From Deltaproteobacteria bacterium (GTDB lineage Bacteria > Desulfobacterota > Dissulfuribacteria > Dissulfuribacterales > QOAL01): 33,515 nucleotides of DNA. The translations under genes were made by a program, and so were the position numbers. The stretch is taken from positions 1 to 33,515 of the forward strand of contig JALWYS010000193.1 of assembly GCA_027003115.1 (NCBI GenBank). The letters are read 5' to 3'. The notes under the pieces are model-generated. The model saw nothing but the letters and a program-made list of their open reading frames with translations. It was not told the origin of the DNA and did no database searches. Positions 27,336-33,515 of this stretch are shown here, in pieces; the first letter of the stretch is position 1, and each line of letters starts with the position of its first letter.

Positions 27336-28073
27336 CTACTTTATGCCTTGGCGGGAGGCGAGTCTTGCTGCAATCTCTTCAACACTCATGTTTTCTGATC
27401 TTTTTGAAAGGTCAAGACGCCCAAGCTTTGTGTGAAACTGTGGACCCACGTCCGACTTTTCAGGTGCCCAGAGGGGAAACTTTATCCCTGCTGCCTTGTG
27501 GACTAGCCAGGCCTCAAAGGAGATGAGGATGGAGGAAAGGGAAAAGGCCATGATATTTATAGGATGCCCTAGATAGCCAAAGACAATCAGCAGGGTTGTG
27601 GATGCAGCAGGTGGGTGCAAAAGCCCTGTTATTCCCATGATCGTTCCGCATGTGCCCACGGCAGCGCCCAAGATTGCCACGTTTTCCATGCTAATTGTGC
27701 CTGGTACACCGCCGGCTTTTATGGTAAGCCAGTAAAAGCAGAGCCCAATCAGGCAACCAATGAGGTGTCCAAGAATGGTGTTTCTTGGAGACGACATGGG
27801 TGAGCTTGGTGCATAAAATTGCATGAAGATAGTGGGCCCTAGGGAGGGGAAAATAAGGTTCACTGAGCAAAATCTTGCTGCGATACCCAGGGACATTACT
27901 GCCAGAAAACATGTGGCCATCAGGTAAATGTAGCTAAGGAGCCGTGCATCTGTTCTGGTTGCCAAAAACCAGAAACGAAACCTGAATATCTTACTTAGTT
28001 TCCACAATATATGTTCATGGTGTCTCTTTTCAGTTATTATATCTTGTGTTTTTTTGTTTTTGGTATAATTCAT
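27336..28073 (-). CDS. HPP-family integral membrane protein
   Basis: A 245-residue protein with four to five membrane segments (YIYLMATCFLAVMSLGIAA, NTILGHLIGCLIGLCFYWLT, NVAILGAAVGTCGTIMGITG, INIMAFSLSSILISFEAWLV) and the family-naming HPP in GLLHPPAASTTLLIVFGYLG. FPSLGPTIFMQFYAP and SPRNTILGHLIG also match the family. Plant and cyanobacterial HPP proteins have been linked to nitrite transport; the role here is unknown. No clear Shine-Dalgarno precedes the ATG at 28073. The next in-frame ATG lies inside the first membrane helix, so the exact start is unsure. The 5' end overlaps the promoter region of the divergent HDOD gene. Confidence 0.85.
   Translation of the reverse strand: MNYTKNKKTQDIITEKRHHEHILWKLSKIFRFRFWFLATRTDARLLSYIYLMATCFLAVMSLGIAARFCSVNLIFPSLGPTIFMQFYAPSSPMSSPRNTILGHLIGCLIGLCFYWLTIKAGGVPGTISMENVAILGAAVGTCGTIMGITGLLHPPAASTTLLIVFGYLGHPINIMAFSLSSILISFEAWLVHKAAGIKFPLWAPEKSDVGPQFHTKLGRLDLSKRSENMSVEEIAARLASRQGIK
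28061..28069 (+). promoter_or_regulatory. Extended -10 promoter for the HDOD-DUF389 operon
   Basis: TGGTATAAT (28061-28069) is a perfect extended -10 element (TG-n-TATAAT) with no strong -35 box, which extended -10 promoters can lack. Transcription would begin near 28076, giving a leader of about 33 nt before the ATG at 28109 with its AAGGAAAA site. It lies over the first codons of the divergent HPP gene, so the two genes may interfere. Confidence 0.55.
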
Positions 28074-28108
28074 TAGTAAATATTATCAATCCGACTAAAA
28101 AGGAAAAA

Positions 28109-28993
28109 ATGAACCTGTTAAAAAAATTCCTGGACTATGCCAGATTCTCCACAGGTGATTTTGAAAAGCTCTTTGCCAATGTTGAAATGCCGCCATGCCC
28201 CAAGGTTGTGGCAACCCTTATGCAGAAACTAGAGGAGCCTGATACTAATATCGATCAAATCGTTCCTCTCCTTGAATCTGACGCAAGCCTTGCTGCCCAA
28301 ATCCTTAGGCTTGCCAACTCCGCCCTCTTTGGCCTTGCCGGCAAGGTTACAAGTATCGCCAAGGCAGTGGCACTCCTTGGTCTTACTGAGATAAGAAACA
28401 TTGCCATAGGCTATGCAATGACTACCACAGTCAAGGATCCAGCCAAGGAAGGCTTTCAAATGGAACGATACTGGTCAGATTCCATATTCAGGGCGATCTT
28501 TTCCAAAAAGGTGGCCGAGCACCTTGGGGTAGAATCTGACGAGGCCTTTTCTGCAGCCCTTCTTCAGGACATTGCCATTCCGATATTGATGGATAGATGG
28601 TTTAACCTCTACAAGGACGTGTTTGAAACGTGGCTTCAGAGTGACAGGAGGCTCCATGAGGTGGAAGACCAGATTCTTGCCTGGAATCATGCTCAAGCTG
28701 GAGCATGGATATCCAAGTCTTGGCAGTTGCCTGATATCTTCACATGCTCTATAGGCCTTCATGTAACATCCCTTGATGAAATAAAAAGGCTCAACCTGGG
28801 AGACAACGTTGTAGGTCCCGTTGCCCTTTCCAATAAGGTTTCAGTGGCCTTTCAGGACAGATCCTCCATGAAAGAAGCTGAACTTGAGGCAAAAAGCCTG
28901 GGTATTGATGGTGATACCTTGCAAGAACTATTCGAAGAATCCAAGGACCTGGTTTCATCTATAGCCGATGCCTTGGGAATCAGAGCAGTCTGA
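28109..28993 (+). CDS. HDOD domain signalling protein
   Basis: A 294-residue single HDOD-domain protein. HDOD is a catalytically degenerate HD-domain relative found in chemotaxis, c-di-GMP and stress signalling proteins. Typical text is MPPCPKVVATLMQKLEEPD, ESDASLAAQILRLANSALFG and SIAKAVALLGLTEIRNIAIGYAM, followed by AALLQDIAIPIL. There is no attached GGDEF, EAL or receiver domain. The ORF track starts at 28046, but AAGGAAAA precedes the ATG at 28109 and the upstream codons lie over the promoter. It is followed 11 nt later by the DUF389 gene on the same strand, so they are likely co-transcribed. The partner signal is unknown. Confidence 0.9.
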   Translation: MNLLKKFLDYARFSTGDFEKLFANVEMPPCPKVVATLMQKLEEPDTNIDQIVPLLESDASLAAQILRLANSALFGLAGKVTSIAKAVALLGLTEIRNIAIGYAMTTTVKDPAKEGFQMERYWSDSIFRAIFSKKVAEHLGVESDEAFSAALLQDIAIPILMDRWFNLYKDVFETWLQSDRRLHEVEDQILAWNHAQAGAWISKSWQLPDIFTCSIGLHVTSLDEIKRLNLGDNVVGPVALSNKVSVAFQDRSSMKEAELEAKSLGIDGDTLQELFEESKDLVSSIADALGIRAV

Positions 28994-29004
28994 ACAGGTC
29001 AGTC

Positions 29005-30036
29005 ATGTCCCTCAGGCTCGTAGAAATATTCCATCAAAAGGGAGAGCCAGAGGACCTTAGGTTTCTTCTGGAAGATGTTCCCGTTTACGAATTCTGGGCA
29101 GACAAGTTGCCAGATGGAAGGATGAACGTGCGCCTCCTCATTAAGGCCAGAGACGTTGACAAGGTGGTGGATGTGTTCGAGTCCTTCTTTCAAGACAAGG
29201 ATCACTACCGTATCGTGGTTCTACCGGTGGATGCGACCATTCCCAGGGAGGAAGAGGAAAAGAAAGAAGAGGAAAGCGCGGAAGGGGAGCCAGCCGCTGA
29301 AGGGGAAGAAGGCCGTGAAGGTATAAGCGTGGAAGAGCTTTACCAGAAGGTCAGCCCGTCGGCCAAACTCTCAGGCCGCTTTGTAAGCCTTGTTGTAATC
29401 TCAAGCATAGTTGCTGCCATTGGGCTTTTAAAGGATGATGTTGCCGTCATTATCGGCTCAATGGTAATCGCCCCGCTTCTTGGCCCCTTTGTAGGGCTCT
29501 CCCTTGCAAGCGTCCTTGGAGATTTTGAGCTAATGAAGGACTCTCTCCCAACAGTGCTGACAGGGGCAGCCATTGCCGTCTTTATTGGTCTTTTGGCGGG
29601 CTACTTTGCCCCCTCCACCATGGCCTTTTCCCATGAAGTCCTTTCTCGCTCCCAGGTGGATTTTCTCTTCATACTACTTGCCATCACCTCTGGTGTTGCA
29701 GGGGCCTATTCCCTCACCCAGGACATGCCAGAAACCCTTGTGGGCGTAATGATGGCGGTTTCTGTACTTCCGCCACTTGTGGCCTCTGGCATAATGTTGT
29801 CAAAGCACATGTTCATTCAGGCATCAGCTGCCACTATCCTTTTCCTAATAAACGCCGTCTGTATAAACCTTTCAGGCGTGGTCACCTTTGCCGCCAATGG
29901 CATAAGGCCCTTAAAGATTTGGGAGGCGAAGAGGGCCAAAAAGGCCCTCGTCTTTTCCGTCGCGGTATGGCTTTTGAGCCTGATTATTCTCTCGTGCGCC
30001 ATCTATCTTGAGCAAAGACTTCTTGCAAGGCATTGA
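29005..30036 (+). CDS. DUF389 (TIGR00341-type) membrane protein
   Basis: A 343-residue protein. The N-terminal 75 residues form a soluble alpha/beta domain, then a strongly acidic linker (REEEEKKEEESAEGEPAAEG) leads to about six membrane helices. Conserved DUF389 text is LKDDVAVIIGSMVIAPLLGPFVGLSLASVLGD, FIGLLAGYFAP, AITSGVAGAYSLTQDMPETLVGVMMAVSVLPPLVASG and INAVCINLSGVVTFAANGIRP. The biochemical function of the family is unknown. Only a weak ribosome site (AGG eight bases upstream) is seen, so translation may be coupled to the HDOD gene 11 nt upstream. It converges on the secreted-protein gene with a 42-nt gap in which I see no clear terminator. Confidence 0.9.
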   Translation: MSLRLVEIFHQKGEPEDLRFLLEDVPVYEFWADKLPDGRMNVRLLIKARDVDKVVDVFESFFQDKDHYRIVVLPVDATIPREEEEKKEEESAEGEPAAEGEEGREGISVEELYQKVSPSAKLSGRFVSLVVISSIVAAIGLLKDDVAVIIGSMVIAPLLGPFVGLSLASVLGDFELMKDSLPTVLTGAAIAVFIGLLAGYFAPSTMAFSHEVLSRSQVDFLFILLAITSGVAGAYSLTQDMPETLVGVMMAVSVLPPLVASGIMLSKHMFIQASAATILFLINAVCINLSGVVTFAANGIRPLKIWEAKRAKKALVFSVAVWLLSLIILSCAIYLEQRLLARH

Positions 30037-30078
30037 ACCGCAAGGCCTTATCATCTAATTTGTAACCACACTCGGCAG

Positions 30079-30900
30079 CTATCTTCCAAGGACCTTGTGA
30101 TACTTCTTTTCTGGCACAACAACGAATCCTGTGATACCCACTCCCTGGTTATTTCTCTTGTCACTTGCCATGATCACCACCTTGTAGTTACCTGGCTCAC
30201 TGGGTGAAAACGCTGCCTCGAAATGGCTTATCCTGCCTGCCCATTTAAGCGGAATCTCGGAAATCATTTTTCCCTTAAAAAACACTTGGGCCGTAACGGT
30301 CACCTTGTTGGCATCCCACAGGAAACCGGGGCGCACAGGGCAACCGCACATGGGCGTAACATGTGCGCCAATTGTGACCCTTGCCCCTTTGGAATAAAAC
30401 TCATGTGGCTTTGGACTGTACGGATGCACTATGAGGCCATAAAGTATGAACACTAACCCATCACCCGTAACGTTCCTGCCTGGGATGAGCCATGTTGTTT
30501 TCACCTCATGGTGAATGTTATTTCCAGCGCCAAGTGGCCCTTTAAGTTCAATCTCAAGCTTGAGTGGTTCCTTGATGTCGAAAACGAATTCTGTCTTTGC
30601 TGCCCCACCCTTTGAAAGAACGGTTGCCCTCGAAATGGGGCTTTTCATCAAAAGCTTCGTATCACCAGTGCCCCCTTCCAGGACCTTTTGGGCGAGGACT
30701 TTTCCTGTAAGGGCCTCCCGTACGGTCACCTCAAGACCACCAACAGCAGTACCTATGAATTTGGCGTCATTGGCCCGAGCCCGTACCACGAGCCTTGTAG
30801 GAACTGCGCCAGCATCCAGTGAAAAGGTAACAACCGAAAGAATCAAAAATACAAAGATGATCCCAAGCCGGATGGATTTGAAAAAGCCACCTTGGATCAT
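30079..30900 (-). CDS. Secreted beta-rich protein of unknown function with a CGCP motif
   Basis: I do not recognise this family. From the ATG at 30900, which has an AAAGGAGGA site eight bases upstream (better than the ORF-track start at 30951), it is 273 residues. A signal peptide (IRLGIIFVFLILSVVTFSLDAGA) is followed by beta-rich sequence. It contains VEVTV/VTAQVFFKG-like Ig-fold patterns and a C-terminal LKWAGRISHFEAAFSPSEPGNYKVVIMASD segment resembling bacterial Ig-like domains. The only clustered cysteines are in PMCGCPVRPG, near several histidines, so metal binding is possible but unproven. It stands alone between a convergent DUF389 gene and the regulator. A sigma-54-like element lies 33 nt upstream. 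Confidence 0.7.
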   Translation of the reverse strand: MIQGGFFKSIRLGIIFVFLILSVVTFSLDAGAVPTRLVVRARANDAKFIGTAVGGLEVTVREALTGKVLAQKVLEGGTGDTKLLMKSPISRATVLSKGGAAKTEFVFDIKEPLKLEIELKGPLGAGNNIHHEVKTTWLIPGRNVTGDGLVFILYGLIVHPYSPKPHEFYSKGARVTIGAHVTPMCGCPVRPGFLWDANKVTVTAQVFFKGKMISEIPLKWAGRISHFEAAFSPSEPGNYKVVIMASDKRNNQGVGITGFVVVPEKKYHKVLGR

Positions 30901-30932
30901 GTCCCATCCTCCTTTGACTGTGTTTATGAATC

Positions 30933-30948
30933 TGCATTCAAAATGCCC
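30933..30948 (-). promoter_or_regulatory. Candidate sigma-54 promoter / GCATT-AATGC palindrome upstream of the secreted-protein gene
   Basis: On the minus strand GGGCATTTTGAATGCA has GG and GC separated by exactly 10 nt and fits 8 of the 11 defined positions of the TGGCACG-N4-TTGCW consensus by eye. The -12 GC would place transcription about 23 nt before the ATG, leaving room for the Shine-Dalgarno. The same bases form a GCATT/AATGC inverted repeat, so a repressor or activator site is an alternative. Confidence 0.3.
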
Positions 30949-31063
30949 CAAATATCCTACTTTAAAAAGGAATGATCACTAAAAGTGGAAAAGACAAGGT
31001 TTGGAGAGATGGTCGAGGAAATTTCTTTAAGGATGTGTCTGAGTTATAAGCATATTTATAGAC

Positions 31064-31807
31064 CTATTTGTCACCCTTGAACCTTTCCTTGTCCAAAAGG
31101 TCCTTACACCAGTCAGCCAGGGCTTCCAGGTCCTTTATCTCTAGCTTACCGCGCTGATAATCTATTACACCTAGTTTCTTCCAGTACTGCAGATGTCTGG
31201 TGACAACCACACGCACAGACCCTACCAGCCTTGCAATTGCCTCGTGTGAGAGATCGTTTATAAGGCGCAAGGGTGGAGGATTCTTTTTGGCAATGGGGTG
31301 CTCAGGCCCCACGTGTCGCAGGATAAGCCTTGCAAGTCTTGTCATGGTATCGTGCAGGGCAAAATCCGTGGCGAGGTTTTCCATGCGTCTAAACTGCTCA
31401 CCAACGTAGGGAAGAAAATTCTTGTTGAATTCAGGATAGATATCCAGCCATCTCCTTGCGTTTGCCATGGAAGTATAGAGTATTTCGACCTCATCAATGG
31501 CCATGGGGGTGACATCATGGGGTTTCCCGTCAAGGAGAGTGACTACGTCAAAGACGTCCCCAGGTCCAAGAAGCCACAAGGTAACCGTGCGGCCAGTATC
31601 TGGGTGTGACCGTTGCAGCTCAAGTCTTCCAGAAATCACAACGTGAAACCTCTTTGACGTATTTGAAGAAAGGCCTCGCACACCCTTTCCCCAGATCTCT
31701 GGCTTAAATGCCTTTAGCATCTCCTTTAAAACTTTATCATCAAGATTGGAAAAAACAGGGGACTGCCTAAGCAGTGTCTCATACTTGGTCGAAGGTTCAA
31801 CTGACAT
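31064..31807 (-). CDS. Crp/Fnr-family transcriptional regulator
   Basis: A 247-residue protein with an N-terminal cyclic-nucleotide-binding-type beta barrel (about 10-130; FHVVISGRLELQRSHPDTGRTVTLWLLGPGDVFDVVTLLDG), a dimerisation helix, and a C-terminal winged helix (LINDLSHEAIARLVGSVRVVVTRHLQYWKKLGVI). The cAMP-contacting GE-x6-R-A pattern is absent, and no N-terminal cysteine cluster for an Fe-S centre is visible. It is therefore neither a typical CRP nor an FNR, and the ligand is unknown. AGAGG precedes the ATG. The 256 nt upstream contain two inverted repeats that may be its own operators. It lies downstream of a broken histidine kinase on the same strand. Confidence 0.9.
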   Translation of the reverse strand: MSVEPSTKYETLLRQSPVFSNLDDKVLKEMLKAFKPEIWGKGVRGLSSNTSKRFHVVISGRLELQRSHPDTGRTVTLWLLGPGDVFDVVTLLDGKPHDVTPMAIDEVEILYTSMANARRWLDIYPEFNKNFLPYVGEQFRRMENLATDFALHDTMTRLARLILRHVGPEHPIAKKNPPPLRLINDLSHEAIARLVGSVRVVVTRHLQYWKKLGVIDYQRGKLEIKDLEALADWCKDLLDKERFKGDK

Positions 31808-31908
31808 TTTTAAGACCTCTTAGCACCATTCCCAAAACCCGTTCCACTCTTCGCTCCATTTTCAAGAGGTTCCAAGTAATTTTTCTTTGCGACTTTAAAA
31901 CCTGTTTT

Positions 31909-31923
31909 TTAACTACCTGTTAA
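31909..31923. promoter_or_regulatory. TTAAC-n5-GTTAA inverted repeat upstream of the Crp/Fnr gene
   Basis: A perfect 5-bp dyad with a 5-nt centre, about 100 nt before the regulator's start codon. The arm length is in the range of Crp/Fnr-family sites, but the half-site is not a known consensus. It could be autoregulatory. Confidence 0.3.
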
Positions 31924-31941
31924 AGAAAAAGGGGCGTTTAA

Positions 31942-31966
31942 GAGATTGCAACCCTACAACAATCTC
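31942..31966. promoter_or_regulatory. GAGATTG-n11-CAATCTC inverted repeat upstream of the Crp/Fnr gene
   Basis: A perfect 7-bp dyad with an 11-nt centre. It could form a hairpin in RNA, but no T-run follows directly on either strand, so a protein-binding site is the more likely reading. It lies between the kinase stop and the regulator start. Confidence 0.35.
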
Positions 31967-32022
31967 CTTCAATAGCTCAGCCCAAAACATTTACATTTTT
32001 TTGTCTTTAGGTGTTGTTGTGC

Positions 32023-32040
32023 AAAACCGGCAGCGGTTTT
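32023..32040 (-). terminator. Short hairpin after the histidine kinase, possible terminator
   Basis: AAAACCG-GCAG-CGGTTTT is a perfect 7-bp stem with a 4-nt loop, starting 23 nt after the kinase stop. The four T residues belong to the stem itself, and there is no longer T-run, so termination would be weak. The structure reads the same on both strands. Confidence 0.4.
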
Positions 32041-32063
32041 CCATTAAATAAAAATTTGCCTGA

Positions 32064-33201
32064 CTAAAGAAATTCAGAACTCCTCCCTGTTTCATTTCTG
32101 TTATTCGTTTTTTCATGGGAGAGGTCGCCTTCTTTTTCAAAGGGAAATTCTACTCTAAATATTGCATAGTTTCCCAGCCTTCTGAAGGAAAGACGTCCAC
32201 CCATGTTTTTTATTATCTTGTTGGAGATGGGTAACCCAATACTGCGTCCGCCCTCATCAAGGGGCTTGAATATATTTTGTGGGTCCTCCACCTGCTTTAT
32301 CTCCATCTCGTTTTTAAAATCAATGGCTAAGGTTCCATCCTTAGTGAAGCAGTGGATTTCCAGTCTGCCCCCTGGACGCAGGGCTTCCACTGCATTTCTG
32401 ATAAGGTTTACGAAAACCTCCATGAGAGCGTCGTTGTTCACCTTCAGGGCCTTGAGCTCCGGGCAGAGTCTGAGATGTATCTTGACATTTTTTTTTCTTT
32501 ATTTCTGGGGAAAGGAGGCAAAGGCTCTTTTTTAGTACTGAAAGGACGTCAGCCTGTTTTGCATTGTCTCCCTGTGGTCTGACAAAGGTATTTATGGACC
32601 TTGTGAGCCTTTCAAGTCGATAGGCCTCAGACTGGATAATATCCAGTTCCCGGATATCTGGATGCCTTCTCTTGGCAAGCATTGCCAGACCACCAATGGC
32701 TATAATGGCGTTTTTTATTTCGTGGGTTATCTCCGCGGTCATTGTCCCGATGGTGATAAGCCGTTTGTCTCGTTCTGTAAAGCGGGATAAGAGCACCTTT
32801 TCCGTTTCATCGAGTGCATAGAAAAAAAGAAGGGGCCTTGATCCCCTGTCCTTTCCTTCAAGAAAAAAATAGGAACGAAGAAGGACGTAAATTGCAAAAC
32901 GCTCCTTGTGGTAGAGGGTGGTTCTGAAGCTGAAAAATCTCCTATCCTGATTTTCAAAGGCATCCTTTAAATTTTTTTCAAGAAGTTCCCTGTCGGCTGG
33001 ATTTAAAAGGGTGCCTAGACCGCCTCTTATGCCCTTTATTTCAGAAGGATTATAACCCAGCATACCCTGAACAGATCTGTTTGACCACTGGAGGCCACAT
33101 TTTTCATCAAGAGCAAATACCCAAATTGGGAGGTGATCAAAAAGGTCTGAGCAAAGAGCAAGGGGTAGACTATGTAGGCACTTTCCAGGATTGGTGTCCA
33201 T
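32064..33201 (-). pseudogene. PAS-type sensor histidine kinase, frameshifted in an A9 run
   Basis: Two overlapping ORFs (33201-32341 and 32441-32064) are parts of one kinase. The first holds a PAS-like domain (about 25-130; PIWVFALDEKCGLQWSNRSVQGMLGY) and the phosphoacceptor helix (GTMTAEITHEIKNAIIAIGG, His160). At codons 236-238 (32488-32496) nine A residues put translation out of frame and it ends in a nonsense tail. With eight A residues the reading continues as NVKIHLRLCPELKALKVNND into the N-box (VFVNLIRNAVEAL) and GRSIGLPISNKIIKNMGGRL. The G1 box (DxGxG) is degenerate, so ATP binding may be impaired even in the joined form. GGAG precedes the ATG at 33201. Sequencing error, phase variation, slippage-based expression or a true pseudogene are all possible. 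Confidence 0.78.
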
Positions 33202-33515
33202 GCCTTTCTCCTTTCCCGTGATAAACGGACCACGGTTTTTAATGAGCCTTCCAAGCTACCGGATATCGCAAAAGGCCTGACATATGAAGGGGCCGCACCA
33301 ATATCAGGATGGACTCGGAAAAACACAGAACGCTTTAACCAATTGATATTACAACAAAAAGGGAAGCAACTTGAGAACTAAGCCAACTCCTTTAGTCAAC
33401 GGTCACCAGTGAGTGCGCTAAATTTTTCATATTGTTAATTTTCAGGGGTGTCAAGAGACCCAAGTTACAAAAACTGGAAACGTGCACCTGATTTAGGTGA
33501 AATTAAACGCTATTT
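33202..33515. other. Intergenic region with no convincing gene
   Basis: These 314 nt at the right edge contain only short shadow ORFs. They hold a promoter for the kinase (listed separately), its ribosome site next to 33201, and a CACCT-gattt-AGGTG dyad at 33485-33499 of unknown meaning. The upstream gene, if any, lies outside the window. Confidence 0.6.
33426..33454 (-). promoter_or_regulatory. Sigma70-like promoter upstream of the histidine kinase
   Basis: On the minus strand a perfect TTGACA (33454-33449) is followed after exactly 17 nt by TATGAA (33431-33426, 4/6 match). Transcription would start near 33419, giving a long leader of about 218 nt before the kinase ATG at 33201. Confidence 0.5.

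Noticed and set aside
30037-30078. Bidirectional terminator expected between the convergent DUF389 and secreted-protein genes
   Set aside because: Only a 5-bp AAGGC/GCCTT pairing with a long loop is visible; no T-run on either strand.
33036-33326. 96-aa minus-strand ORF overlapping the kinase start
   Set aside because: It overlaps the kinase N-terminus in another frame, has no ribosome site or family resemblance, and is probably chance.

Overview
The window looks like chromosomal DNA of a Gram-negative bacterium. It encodes Kdo synthesis (kdsA, kdsC) and LPS transport (lptC-lptA-lptB), so an outer membrane is expected. The order pyrG-kdsA-kdsC-lptCAB-rpoN-hpf-ptsN-rapZ-EIIA(Man), with gap-pgk-tpiA-secG, is typical of Desulfobacterota (former Deltaproteobacteria). 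That placement is inferred from gene order and protein style; no rRNA or other phylogenetic marker was tested. I found no tRNA, rRNA, CRISPR array, insertion sequence or phage gene.

From 1 to 28073 every gene lies on the minus strand, so transcription runs from high to low coordinates. Reading in that direction: an HPP-family membrane protein; an AmgK-like sugar kinase (COG3178 type); a 1216-aa AsmA/YhdP-like envelope protein; an AI-2E-type permease overlapping cobO and cbiC (cobalamin synthesis); an AMP-ligase of the phenylacetate-CoA ligase family coupled to a double-ACT protein; pyrG; the Kdo and Lpt genes; rpoN with hpf, ptsN, rapZ and a mannose-type EIIA; rimI; and the triose-phosphate block, which is canonical gap, a 1427-aa PPDK-like protein, a divergent second gap, pgk, tpiA and secG. 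The secG gene runs off the left edge. Many genes overlap by 1-17 nt or are separated by fewer than 40 nt, so long polycistronic units are likely.

From 28109 to 30036 two plus-strand genes (HDOD and DUF389) form a small operon behind an extended -10 promoter. From 30079 to 33201 the minus strand carries an unrecognised secreted protein, a Crp/Fnr-type regulator and a PAS histidine kinase. The kinase is split by a frameshift in an A9 run. The last 314 nt hold no convincing gene but contain a good sigma70-like promoter for the kinase.

The most unusual part is the triose-phosphate block. The 1427-aa protein has the PPDK ATP-grasp and phosphohistidine domains with their key residues, but lacks the PEP/pyruvate TIM barrel and instead carries about 930 N-terminal residues of unknown function. 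It sits between two GAPDH paralogues, one of which looks altered in cofactor specificity. Its phosphoryl acceptor is unknown, so it is the best candidate here for an undescribed activity.
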